This document shows, in pieces, positions 35,117 through 46,983 of a DNA stretch of 64,000 nucleotides. Below the pieces are notes generated by a model that ran no database searches, had not been told where the DNA came from, and saw nothing but the letters and a program-made list of their open reading frames with translations. Location: the NCBI GenBank assembly GCA_026214975.1, contig CM047808.1, positions 5,631,262 through 5,695,261 of the forward strand, in the 5' to 3' direction. Each line of letters opens with the position of its first letter. Position 1 is the stretch's first letter. Source of the stretch: Gentiana macrophylla (lineage: Eukaryota > Streptophyta > Magnoliopsida > Gentianales > Gentianaceae). Made by a program: the position numbers and the translations under genes.

Positions 35117-35560
35117 TAGGCCTGTAAACGAGCCGAACCCTACCGAACCCTGGCAGGGTTCGGCTCGGCTCGGTGTGTTCGAACCTTAGGCTCGGCTCGG
35201 CTCGAAATGGCCGAGCCTTATATTTTCATTATTCGGCTCGGGTTCGGTCTGGTATTTTGGGAAAAAAGCTCGGCTCGGTTCGGCTCGAACATGTCGAACC
35301 GTTCGAACATGTTCGGCTCGAATCTGGTTTTAAAAAAATCGAACATGTTCGCTCGATTTTAAAAAACATGTTCGGCTCGAATCAGATATGAATTTATGAT
35401 ATCCGAGCCGAACATGTTCGAACATGTTCGGCTCGACCACCGAATATCTAATTTGTAAGGTTCGGCTCGAAGTTCGAACCCACGAAACGAGCCCGAATCG
35501 AGCTTTTTCGAGCCGAATACTCCGGATCGAATCGAATACTTAGGTTCATTTACAGCCCTA
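35117..35560. mobile_element. hAT-type MITE with 8-bp TSD
   Basis: The 8-bp repeat CCTGAGAT flanks the element (35109-35116 and 35561-35568), the TSD length of hAT transposons. Ends TAGGCCTGTAAACGAGCC and the complement of GGTTCATTTACAGCCCTA are inverted with few mismatches. The 444-bp body is built of many GGTTCGGCTCG words in both orientations and can fold on itself. No transposase. It inserted into the pol region of the SIRE-type element and is therefore younger than it. Confidence 0.92.
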
Positions 35561-35568
35561 CCTGAGAT

Positions 35569-35980
35569 TACATTCAAGAATGATGCTATTTGTGATGCCT
35601 GTCAGCAAGGTAAACAAATAAAATCAAGCTTCAAGTCAAAAACAAAACTATCAACTAAGAGAGTGCTGGAACTAATGCACATGGATTTATTTGGACATGT
35701 CACTCCAACTAGTATAACCGGAAAGAAGTACACTTTAGTTGTTGTGGATGATTATTCAAGGTACACTTGGGTGGTTTTTATGTATAAGAAAAGTGAAACA
35801 CTCAAGATGATGCCTGATCTTTTGAAGAGATTACAAAATGAGAAAAGTTTGACAGTAGTAAAAATAAGATCAGACAAGAGTACTGATTTTCTCAATAAAG
35901 TTATAAGAAAATACTGTGAACAGAATGACGTACTGCCTCAACTTGCTGCTGTTGGTACACCTCAGCAAAATGGGGTTGCT
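35569..35980 (+). pseudogene. SIRE-type integrase, truncated at the third catalytic position
   Basis: After the MITE the frame continues with C-D-A-C-Q-Q-G-K-Q (zinc-binding part), H-M-D-L-F-G-H-V (first catalytic Asp), V-V-V-D-D-Y-S-R-Y-T-W, and I-R-S-D-K-S-T-D-F (second Asp; the usual G-T-E-F or similar is altered). It runs to G-T-P-Q-Q-N-G-V-A, after which copia similarity stops where the catalytic Glu should follow. Reverse transcriptase, RNase H and the 3' LTR are absent. Confidence 0.87.
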
Positions 35981-36619
35981 GATTGCCGACCCCGTCTTCT
36001 GCTTCCGAAATTTTTCCCAAAAATAAGAATAAATATGCGTCCCCCCCTTTGTGCTTTTCGTCAGCTTTTATTAAATGGCATGGGTCCCTTTGACCAATTG
36101 AAGTACGCTCCTTCTGTAGCCTTCACTTTGCTTTTTTTTTTTATTGATAATAGTATCAAATATTGTCAAAAAAAACAGCCTTCGACCTTTTTAATAAAAG
36201 AGTGGAACAAAAACAGTTTGTATCACACCCTAGGTGTGATACTTTGTGTTTTTCGCACGGTATTTTATTAAAATTATTATTTTTCCTCGAGCATCCGAAT
36301 TTGAATCTTGCGTAATTTCTTCATACGAACTTCGTTTTAGACGATTTTCGTACCGTTGCGATCCTCGTCACGCCCTCTATCACGCCATACCTGTAATAAA
36401 AATAAACCACATATCCAAGCGTGACAAACACCAATAAAACACACACAAAACACAAAAAAATATCGATATTTTCGACGTAAACGTCTTATCGTCTCGTGAT
36501 TCAACTCATGGTGAAACGTGCCTATAAAAACACTTAACTAGCCCAAAATTACATCGAATAGGCTACAAATAGGGGTAAAATGCACACGAAATTATAGCAA
36601 AGTTGACTGTCATCAACGT
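35978..36619 (-). mobile_element. LTR-like block of unknown family
   Basis: About 640 bp lies between the broken integrase and a satellite fragment. It begins TGATTGCC and ends GACTGTCATCA, so it has TGAT...ATCA ends. It includes a 23-bp palindrome (36220-36242, arms GTATCACACC). Frames at 35663-36271 run into it from the integrase and mean nothing there. No TSD is recognisable because both flanks differ, so it may mark a deletion or rearrangement rather than a simple insertion. Confidence 0.4.
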
Positions 36620-36711
36620 TGCAGAAAAAATGTTTTTCCTCTGATAATGAGTTGACATCAACTGAAATTTGTGTTTTCCATTTATAACGAGTAGAAATTT
36701 GTGTTTTTGCA
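36619..36711. repeat. isolated fragment of the 171-bp satellite
   Basis: It reads CGTTGCAGAAAAAATG through TAATGAGTTGACATC to AGAAATTTGTGTTTTTGC, about half a monomer. Its right edge is in phase with the array that restarts at 46984, with about 30 bases of monomer missing between them. The composite copia derivative at 36712-46983 therefore sits inside what was one array. Confidence 0.85.
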
Positions 36712-39700
36712 CTGAGATGCGAGGTTAAAACCTTGGAATGGTAGAGTAGACTTACTTATAGTTTACAATTCCTAAAATAAAATCATATAGTAGTGTTAAA
36801 CTTGAATTAATATATGTCATTTTATTTACTGAAGATTATATCCTTACTAAATTGCTTAAAAATTAATAATTGACTAGTATTGACTTCGTTAAAAAGTGGA
36901 AAGTAACTAGGACGTTGAACTAATTAATCGATAATGCAATTATTTTTTGAAAGAGATATTTTCTCTTAAGCCTTTTAAAACCAGAGTGACATATAGGTAT
37001 GTCACTAGTGTCATTCATGTCAAATGGGAGACAAACTTAGTTTGATCAAAGGTGATTTCGGGCTTTGAAATTCTTCTAGTGAATTTTGAGTGTGTAGTGA
37101 TTACACGAGTAATTTTCTAATTTAAAAATCGAAAAATCATGAAGTGTTACTAGTTGGACGATATTTGGAATCGATGAACTAGTGGGATCTTTATGATTTG
37201 TTGTTTTTCTAGAACATTAGAAAAATGTAACTGACTACACACGTAATCGTTCTAATTGAAAAACCGGAAAGTCATGAAATGTCGCTAGTTGGACGATATT
37301 TGGAATCGATTAACTAGTGGGAGTTCTATGATTTGTTGTTTTTCTGGAAACATTAAAACTATGTACGAAAGATTATCTAATCGAAAAAATCGGAAAATCA
37401 TAAAAATAAAGCATTGCTCGTTAGACGGTATTTGGAACCGATAAACTAGTGGGAGCTTCAATGTTATGATTTGTTGTTTTTTCTGGCATATTAGAAAATC
37501 CGAGAAGTCCCGACGAGTAACACTCGAAATAGACATCCCATAGTTCAAGAGTAGTGTCTACTCAAACATGAATGGGAGAATATGTCTAAAAGTGTTAGTC
37601 ATCTAAACTGAGAAAACTTTAAGGCTGAACCAAAAATTAATTAACTGAAAATCATAAGGATAAGGACAGTGATTTTGCATCACCAACCTATGAATCCTTG
37701 GCGATTTTCTCGAGCTACGTTCTTTGGAAGAACAAGGTAGCAGTGCATTTAACGATTAAAAGAGTAAATAACGGGCAGTTAATTTAAGCTAGAATAGTGG
37801 GAGTGATATAAGGATATGAATCTCGGATTCAATCCTTGGATATCGCGGAAAAATTATTTTCTGTTTAAGATTCTTTGGAACGAATGGATTTACATTCTAT
37901 TCGATAATTTGTTTGTCGTATAGAAAGTGAATATATCATTTATAGTACAAATCCAAGAGTCGGACTTTTGTTTGATAAAGTCAAAACCACTTACAACTGC
38001 TGAAATATGTATATAAAACACATCTTAAGAACTATTAAAAGCAATTGGTTTCTATATTTAGATACACGCTTCTTCATATTCCATAGTTAGTGCATAGTCC
38101 CTAAAAGACAAGACTTGAAGATTGGCTCAGGGTGATTCCTTTCTCCCAGTCTGGTTATATTGTCTCAAAGGTTCAATGACTAAGTTTCCTTTCAATCGGG
38201 AAAGGATAATGGTTATAAAGAAGTAACATAGCTTGTTCATGACGACCTTCGGGGTCTGATGAAAGATACAAGCTAGTAGGAGCTTCCGAGTAGTGACTTT
38301 TTGTTTGATAACTATTCAAACACTCCGGAAAGTTTATCCAAAATATTTAGAGGTTTCTCTGTTTTCAATAGAGATAGAGTATTCTATACTCGGAATAGGC
38401 CATTCATAGTCCTCGAGGCGATGCTCACCGCCTCATTGTGACATGTTCTCACTAAGTGAGAAACCGTTAAATTGCCTTATATAGTTTTAGATGTGCTACA
38501 ATACACTGCTTAACTCAATAAAGATATTGGAAACGAAATAACGGTCTACATTGAAATGTAAGACTGAGAAGTCTACCTAGAATATGCTTTGGAATTTACG
38601 GATAAGGTGTGGACTCGGTTCACCCACTTCCGTAAATATAAGCATTTAGCACACGGTGCTTGAAGGTAAGGCCTGGAATTTCGCAGATACGTTCGGTCAA
38701 TGACCATTTGTGATATATCTTTTAACCTAATGTGTATAAAGGTTAGATATAGGATTCTTGAAATCGGGAAGGGACAGTTATACTGTTGCATCCTTTCTGA
38801 TAGAGTCCATGAACAGCAAAACCTTGAACCTTGAAGTACGTTTACTCAAGGTAGTTACTAACTGATTAAAATCAGACCACATCCAACATTGGTTGTTGGT
38901 GATAACACTACATGCTACTAAACTAGATCAAAATTTCGATCCACCCAGTAAGTATTGGGAGTATGGTTTATCCATTACCCATTACGGGTTCTGCGGACTT
39001 TATAGTCTGAGGATCGATTGATGACCTATGGCTCTTTTGTGAGCAAAGATAGGATTCTCGATAATAGAGGTTGGTTTAATAGCCATAACCCTATGAATGG
39101 AGTTCGGTACTCCAGTTCTGTTCATGCTCTTGTAGAACCACCTGAGCGTCTCAGGCCCAGTGGGAGTAATTGGATCTACACGGAAAAGAGTAGAATGAAT
39201 AGGAAATTTTATCCTTCAGAGCAAAGATTGAGTGGTCTAGGGGTAATTCCCTAAGAAGTAGAGAGTTAATCAGACCTTGGACTCTCTTACCACTTAGTAA
39301 TGCATGATTTCGTTCAAAAGCAGAAAATATGGGTGATTCCCTGAGATTTTCTTGCCAAACAAACGGAGTCTGGATTAATTCGAAACAGAAGGGTATTGCC
39401 TTATGAACTTATGACAGGATGACTGTCAAGGCTTATGTCCTTTGTGGATAAAAAGCAAACCTCTCGGTCACTAGAAGTCATATATTTCTACAATATGTGG
39501 ATTTGACCAGAATATTAATAAGTCTTTTGTAGACTGGATATCAATTTTAGTATAGTAGTGAATATATATACATATATTAGTGTTTGTGAAGGATAACACT
39601 ACACCAGTTGGAATCAACATGGGTGTGTTATCTGAAGTCAGAATCTGACAATGCCACAATTCTCTGCAACAGAGATTTGGACGACATTCTAAAGAGTTTG

Positions 39701-40621
39701 ACTCGGTCAAATTCATTAGAATCAGTCACTGGTTTCCCATCCATCTTATTGGTTAAGATGATGCATCTGTGTATGCAACATTCAACGAGGAAGTTCTACT
39801 CTATGCCTCAGGAATGACTATCTAAATCTTCGGATCAAGAGAAATGGGATAGATTCTCTTTCTAGTAAGAGATGGTCAGGTTATTGAACGTCAACTTTGA
39901 TCGAATCTTAGATTCGGCGGTTAACAAAGCAAGTTTAGTATTTCCTTTAGTATCTTGAAGAGAACGAGGAATAATATGCGGACATATTCATGTGTGAACT
40001 TGGATATGTCTTATACGCTGATTTTGACTTTAAGTCAGATTAAAGATGATCGTTAAGTCGATCTCGGGCTCAGTGTTTACTCTTGTGTTGAAGCTATTGC
40101 CTAGAGGAATCCAGCAACGCCAACTCGATTTTAACTAGTTGGGTGATTAGCGGCTTTTGTAGTAGCTAGAGAGGCGATATAGCTTAAGGATTTCCTTTTC
40201 ATATCTGGAAGTGATTCTAGATTTGGAAGCCGATACCACATCATTGTGCAAACGATGAAGGGGTAGCTTATAAGGATTTTCGAAATCACTAGAGGTCAAA
40301 AGCATATTGGGAAGGTACCACATGATTAGATGGACCGGTAACGTTTCGATTCTACGGATAGTCTCGAGCCGATAACCTGACTAATCAATAAGACCCATGA
40401 TATTTAGATGTAGGTACTCCCTGAGTCACTGACCTATCCTACGACGGCACACTCGGAGTGTACTTTGTCATCTGCAATGGTTATGATATGCTTAATGGGT
40501 ACTAGAATACGGGATGGGTCTCCATTGCTTTAGAGCAAGTGGGAGATGTAGTTTGTTGTAGTTTAAATAATAGGGTGCGCTCTAAAACAATTAATCACAT
40601 GCTTTCGTGCAAGTGGGAGAT
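36712..40621 (+). mobile_element. non-coding internal region of a copia derivative (family C)
   Basis: About 3.9 kb without any recognisable gag or pol domain, ending in the copia-style tract AAGTGGGAGAT directly before an LTR start (TGTTAGCTG, 40622). AGTGGGAG words recur through it (for example 37316, 37450 and 39163). Long, non-coding and bounded by LTR sequence, it resembles a LARD-type derivative or a thoroughly decayed pol. Small frames (37285-37548, 39018-39254, 39471-39716) have no domain. Confidence 0.6.
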
Positions 40622-43600
40622 TGTTAGCTGTAATTCCCGAAAGACAATTTTGTAATTGTTTTATTTAATAAATGAAATAATATTATTATTCATATTTATT
40701 ATTCTCATATTCACCGATGTGACAATAGTATTTACACTACAGAAAACCCTAAAGTATATCGTTTATGTAATCACTTAACTCAGTGTATGGGATATACACG
40801 GGAGGATTGAGTTAGTGAAGATGTACTTAAAACACAATTAGCCCGTAGTGAAGTTAATCAAGAGTATCGGGTCTCTCCTTTAACGTGCTATTAATGCGCC
40901 CAGAACATAATAGGTGTGATTGTCTTATCCGGACTTTCGGTTAAGAGAACCTAGTGGGGCATTTATATTTGATAGATATATCATATAAAATTTGGACCGA
41001 TTTGATTAGAGTTCACGATATAATTCCGTAATCGAGAAGTCTTATCGAATCAATCGATGATCATATTTATGGATATATCTTAATCTTGAGGTGATCACAG
41101 TCAACTGCTTGAATCAGTATGAGGTTTGACTTGACGGTTAAGGATTACATTGAGTCTGTGATATGAATTACCCCATCTTGGCATTGTACTGGATTGAGTG
41201 AGTAGTCTGTGTTATCACAGATACGGAATTGCCTTATATAGTTTTAGATGTGCTACAATACACTGATTAACTCAATAAAGATATTGGAAACGAAATAACG
41301 GTCTACATTGAAATGTAAGACTGAGAAGTCTACCTAGAATATGCTTTGGAATTTACGGATAAGGTGTGGACTCGGTTCACCTCACTTCCGTAAATATAAG
41401 CATTTAGCACACGGTGTTTGAAGGTAAGACTGGGAATTTCGCGCATACGTTTGGTCAATGACCATTCGTGATATATCTTTTAACCTATTGTGTATAAAGG
41501 TTAGATATAGGATTATTGAAATCGGGAAGGGAAATTTATACTGTTGCATCATTTCTGATAGAGTCCATGAACAGCAAAACCTTGAACCTTGAAGTACGTT
41601 TACTCAAGGTAGTTACTAACTGATTAAAATCAGACCACATCCAACATTGGTTGTTGGTGATAACACTACATACTATTAAACTAGATCAGAATTTCGATCC
41701 ACCCAGTAAGTATTGGGAGTATGGTTTATCCATTACCCATTACGGGTTCTGCGGACTTTGTAGTCTGAGGATCGATTTATGACCAATGGCTCTTTTGTGA
41801 GCAGTATAGGATTCTGATAATAGAGGTTGGTTTAATAGCCATAACCCCGTGAATGGAGTTCGGTACTCAGTTCTGTTTCATGCTCTTGTAGAACCACCGA
41901 GCGTCTCAGCCCAAAGTGGGAGTAATTGGATCTACACGAAAAAAGTAGAATGAATAGGAAATTTTATCTTTGAGCAAAGATTGAGTGGTCTCAGGTAATT
42001 CCCTAATAAGTAGAGAGTTAATCAGACCTTGGACTCTCTTACCACTTAGTAATGCATGATTTCGTTCAAAAGCAGAAAATAGGGGTGATTCCCTGAGATT
42101 TTCTTGCCAAAAAACGGAGTCTGGATTCATTCGAAATAGAAGGGTATTGCCTTATGAACTTATGACAGGATGACTGTCAAGGCTTATGTCCTTTGTGGAA
42201 AAAAAAAGCAAACCTCTCGGTCACAGGAAGTCATATATTTCTACAATATGTGGATTTGACCAGAATATTGATAAGTCTTTTGTAGACTGGATATCAATTT
42301 TAGAACAGTAGTGAATATATATACATAAATTAGTGTTTGTGAAGGATAACACTGCACCAGTTGGAATCAACATGGGTGTATTATCTAAAGTCAGAATCTG
42401 ACAATGCCACAATTCTCTACAACAGAGATTTGGACGACATTCTAAAGAGTTTGACTAGGTCGAATTCATTAGAATCAGTCACTGGTTTCCCATCCATCTT
42501 ATTGGTTAAGATGATGCATCGGTGTATGCAACATTCAACGAGAAAGTTCTACCCTATGCCTCAGGAATGACTATCTAAATCTTCGGATCAAGAGAAATGG
42601 GATAGATTCTCTTTCTAGTAAGAGATGGTCAGGTTATTGAACGTCAACTTTGATCGAATCTTAGATTCGGCGGTTAACAAAGCAAGTTTAGTATTTCCTT
42701 TAGTATCTTGAAGAGAACAAGGAATAATATGCGGACATATTCATGTGTGAACTTGGATATGTCTTATACGCTGATTTTGACTTTAAGTCAGATTAAGGAT
42801 GATCGTTAAGACGATCTCGGGCTCAGTGTTTACTCTTGTGTTGAAGCTATTTCCTGGAGGAATCCAGCAACGCCAAAATGACTTTAACTAGTTGGGTGAT
42901 TAACGGCTTTTGTAGTAGCTAGAGAGGCGATATAGCTTAAGGATTTCCTTTTCATATCTGGAAGTGATTCTAGATTTGGAAGCCGATACCACATCATTGT
43001 GCAAACGATGAAGGGGTAGCTTATAAGGATTTTCGAAATCACTAGAGGTCAAAAGCATATTGGGAAGGTACCACATGATTAGATGGACCGGTAACGTTTC
43101 GATTCTACGGATCGTCTCAAGCCGACAACCTGACTAATCATTAAGACCCATGATATTTAGATGTAGGTACTCCCCGAGTCACTGACCTATCCTACAACGG
43201 CACACTCGGAGTGTACTTTGTCATCTGCAATGGTTATGATATGCTTAATGGGTACTAGAATACGGGATGGGTCTCCATTGCTTTAGAGCAAGTGGGAGAT
43301 GTAGTTTGTTGTAGTTTAAATAATAGGGTGTGCTCTAAAACAATTAATCACATGCTTTCATGCAAGTGGGAGATTGTTAGGTGTAATGCCCGAAAGACAA
43401 TTTTGTAATTGTTTTATTTAATAAATGAAATGATATTATTATTCATATTTATTATTCTCATATTCACCGATGTGACAATAGTATTTACACTACAGAAAAC
43501 CCTAAAGTATATCGTTTATATAATCACTTAACTCGGTGTATGGGATATACACGGGAGGATTGAGTTAGTGAAGATGTACTTAAAACACAATTAGCCCGTA

Positions 43601-43978
43601 GTGAAGTTAATCGAGAGTATCGGGTCTCTCCTTTAACGTGCTATTAATGCGCCCAGAACATAATAGGTGTGATTGTCTTATCCGGACTTTCGGTTAAGAG
43701 AACCTAGTGGGGCATTTATATATGATAGATATATCATATAGGGCTGGCCCGATTTGATTAGAGTTCATGATATAATTCCGTAATCGAGAAGTCTTATCGA
43801 ATCAATCGATGATCATATTTATGGATATATCTTAATCTTGAGGTGATCACAGTCAACTGCTTGAATCAGTATGAGGTTTGACTTGACGGTTAAGGATTAC
43901 ACCGAGTCGTGATCCGAATTACCCCATCTTGGCATTGTCTTTGGATTGAGTGAGTAGTACGTGTTATCACAGATATGG
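38470..43978 (+). repeat. 2.75-kb tandem duplication spanning internal region and part of the LTR
   Basis: Unit 1 (38470-41226) holds the end of the internal region plus the first about 605 bp of the LTR. Unit 2 (41227-43978) repeats it with few differences, then continues into the rest of the LTR. At the junction the LTR word GGAAT joins the internal word AATTGCC through a shared AAT, a 3-bp microhomology. The two units differ by small indels only. Confidence 0.9.
40622..41229 (+). mobile_element. partial LTR of family C inside the tandem duplication
   Basis: It begins TGTTAGCTGTAATTCCCG and matches the first third of the full LTR at 43375. It breaks off at GTTATCACAGATACGGAAT, where the second duplication unit starts. 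Confidence 0.9.
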
Positions 43979-45203
43979 AATCCATTCCTTCCATTTTTGG
44001 AAGTAGATAGACAGTTCCCTTAATTGTTAATCCTAGAAAATGATCGATCCATGGAGTTCATATTACACTGATTAGCTACCAGTGAGTTGTATGAATTAAT
44101 TGATCACTAGGGGGTTAATGGTAAATAAGGATAAGAGGTTCTAAAAGGGTTAACGGTAACTTCCCGATTTAGAATGAGCGATCTATGAAGGATTAATCCA
44201 TATGTAATGATTATATCGGTGGGCGTTTATTATTATTCTCGTGAGGAGATAAATATAATCTCATAATCGGAGGAGTGCGATCACGGGATTATGGTGGCAT
44301 ATTCTGTGATTGATTTATCGAATATAATTATTACATTCGTAAGATAATTATTTATTTGATTTATCGGAGCCGCTGATTATTAGTCCATGGTACCCGACGT
44401 GCCTCCAATATAGCATAGCTATTCTCGGACGTCGAATCCTAATAATATTAATTTTGTTCTTATTAGAATTTAATTAAAACGATATGTGAATTAATTGTTT
44501 AGTGGACTATTAAATTAGTTGGGCTAAATAATTAAATATGTGAAAAAGACATTTTTCATAATCTTGGCCCAAAATGTGTTATGGCCGAAATTATTGTGAC
44601 TAGGTCACAAGGAATGTAATTTTCGGCCAAGGCTTATTTTTAGTCAACAAGAAATTGTTTTCTAGTGATTTAATAAGACATGTGCACAAAATATTTATTG
44701 GATAAATATTTATGGTAAGAAATAAAGATAAATATTATTCTAGATTTGTTCTAGAATATTATTGGATTATCTTTTATTTATTGGATTTATTTATTTGCAA
44801 AATAAAATCCTTGGAGGACAAGGATTACTCTCCTATATAAAGAGAGTTCTCCCAACTCATACACACACATAAAATTCGAACTTCATCTCTTAGAGAGAGA
44901 GAAGGAAAATTTCGGCCAAGGGGAATAAGGGGAAATCTTGGAGATTTTTCCGGGTAGCATATCGGAAGGATTCGAGACGTGGATTTTCTTCCACCGGGAA
45001 TTGCTTGGATCACACGTACGGAAGATCGTGGTGCTCTTCACATCTTCGTTTGTTATTTCTATTGCGGCTCTTCTACTTGGATTTTGAGATCCAAGATGTA
45101 TGTTCTACAACCCCCTTGTAGATGTAGATCTAGTTATTTTATTACGTGTAATTTATAGATTTAGATCCTTAAATCGCTTCCGTTGCGGATGGTATTACTA
45201 ACA
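43375..45203 (+). mobile_element. complete LTR of copia family C
   Basis: 1829 bp from TGTTAGGTGTAATGCCC to GGTATTACTAACA, preceded by the tract AAGTGGGAGAT and followed by a primer-binding site (TGGTATCAG, from 45205). It therefore has a 3'-LTR context on its left and a 5'-LTR context on its right, an LTR shared by two internal regions. That arises by unequal recombination or tandem insertion. It is the sense version of the solo LTR at 7399-9221. Confidence 0.93.
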
Positions 45204-46768
45204 GTGGTATCAGTCGCCAAGGTGATCTATATTTATACGTATAAAATATTAGATCTAGGAGTGGTAAACATGTAGATTTTTTGTCCCAATTTTTTGATAG
45301 GGGACGAAAATTTGTTTTTATTTTTTATGTTGCGATTGTTGTGGTTTGAAGAGATGGATTGGGTTGGTATTGTTTACCCGTAGATCTATTTTGTAGCTCT
45401 TTTGATTAGTATCACTTGAGCATAGGACTTGTAATTTAATTTTATGCAACTCGAAAATTGTAAAGATGGCTTCTTTGTAATTTTAATTTTGATCCGGTTC
45501 AAGACGACGAAGATCATGGTGTTGAAGATCATCAAGAAGGTAAAAATGGGAGGAGGCCGAATTGTTTAATTATTTTTTTTTCCCATCGTCGGCAATTTTT
45601 TTGGCGGCAGCAATTTTTTTTCCTTGTAACCTAATTCATTAGAATTGGCCGCAAGGTTTGACCACACAAAAAAATAGGGGAATGAGGAGAAGGATGAAAT
45701 ATTTCATCAATCGAGTAGAAGGGCGCTTTTTTGAAACTTTTGCATAAAGGTCAAAACTATTTATTCATCGTCGAAATTCACTTGTGTTCGAAATTCATTG
45801 TTTAAATTCATCGATTTAAATTCACGGTTTAAATTCACTAATTTTCAAAATTCATCGTCGAAATTCACTAATTTTCAGGATTCACCGTCGAAATTTCGTC
45901 GAATTCACCGATTTGAGATTCACTAGGAGATTCACCGATTTTCGGATTCACCTGTTTGTCCTTCTCGCTATAAAAATTATGCGATTGTCCTTCTCCCTAT
46001 AAAAAATATGTAGTTGTCTCCGTTACTTAAAAATATTTTGATTGTGTCCTTATCCCTAATTTTCCAAAAAAATATATATTTGCATAACAGCCGTTAAGAA
46101 GAAAAAAAAAAATCATAATATTTTTTTGATAAGTTTTGCCGACATGCTGTAACAATAATAAAAAAAAATAAAAAATAAAAAAATAAGTTTTTTTATATAA
46201 AACAATTTGATAATATAGATATATTTTAAATATATTGGTATATTACGGCTTCCTCTCCTCGTCGTTCGTGGTTCGTGTCGAGATCGAAGGTTCGAGATCC
46301 AGAAGTTTCAAGATCAAGATCGACGATCGAGATTTGAAGACTTAGAATTAGTTTTACTTTTCCTTAGAAAATAGGTTAGTCGGAGGTACCAACGATCCAT
46401 CTCGGTGTTAAATTTTCCGCAATTTATTTTTTATGTGTTTGATCATAAAATAGATATAAAATCGGAATTACCATGACATGCATCATAACATAAATCCACT
46501 CCATGCATACATGTATAATTTTAATTTTGGTAATTAAAATAGGCATGTATACAAACTCGCGTAATTAGTTGAAATTTAATTAATACGTGGTAATTAATTA
46601 ATTTAGTAACTAATTAAAGATCCGAGGACGGGTTATGAAATCGTTAAGCCTTTTCGGTGTGTGTTCTCGGTGAACCGCCTTAAAAGCCCAAACGAGATCA
46701 CGTTTTCGATTTGTAGTGTCTACGAGATTTAATGATGATAAAAGAACAATAAATCTTGGATAAAAACG
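45204..46768 (+). mobile_element. 5' internal region of copia family C, non-coding
   Basis: It begins with the primer site TGGTATCAGTCGCC (45205-45218), close to the tRNA-iMet type. It continues with untranslated-leader-like sequence; a short C-A-A-G-A-C-G-A-C-G-A-A region near 45499 is the only gag-like hint. A Mutator-like MITE sits at 45677-46065. The remainder (46080-46768) is AT-rich without domains. The region then jumps straight to the last 214 bases of an LTR. Confidence 0.6.
45677..46065. mobile_element. Mutator-like MITE, copy 4 (perfect 9-bp TSD)
   Basis: AAAAAAATA flanks it exactly (45668-45676 and 46066-46074). Ends GGGGAATGAGGAGAAGGATG and the complement of TGTCCTTATCCCTAATTTTCC match the family. 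The core has AAATTCACTAATTTTC and TTCACCG words. It inserted into the leader of the copia derivative. Confidence 0.85.
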
Positions 46769-46983
46769 GTTCCACCGGAAGTTGTTTGGATCACACGTAC
46801 GGAAGATCGTGGTGCTCTTCACATCTTCGTTTGTTATTTCTATTGCGGCTATTCTACTTGGATTTTGAGATCCAAGAGGTATGTTCTACAACCCCCTTGT
46901 AGATGTAGATCTAGTTATTTTATTACGTGTAATTTATAGATCTAGATCCTTAAATCGCTTCCGTTGCGGATGGTATTACTAAC
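46769..46983 (+). mobile_element. 3'-terminal fragment of a family C LTR
   Basis: The last 214 bases of the family C LTR, matching 44990-45203 almost exactly and ending ACTAACA right at the edge of the satellite. Because the terminal CA abuts satellite DNA, this is the true right end of the original insertion. The corresponding left LTR has been lost. Confidence 0.88.

Noticed and set aside
36712..46983. Hidden pol genes in the copia derivative
   Set aside because: No motif of protease, integrase, reverse transcriptase or RNase H was found in the open frames; only short frames without domains remain.
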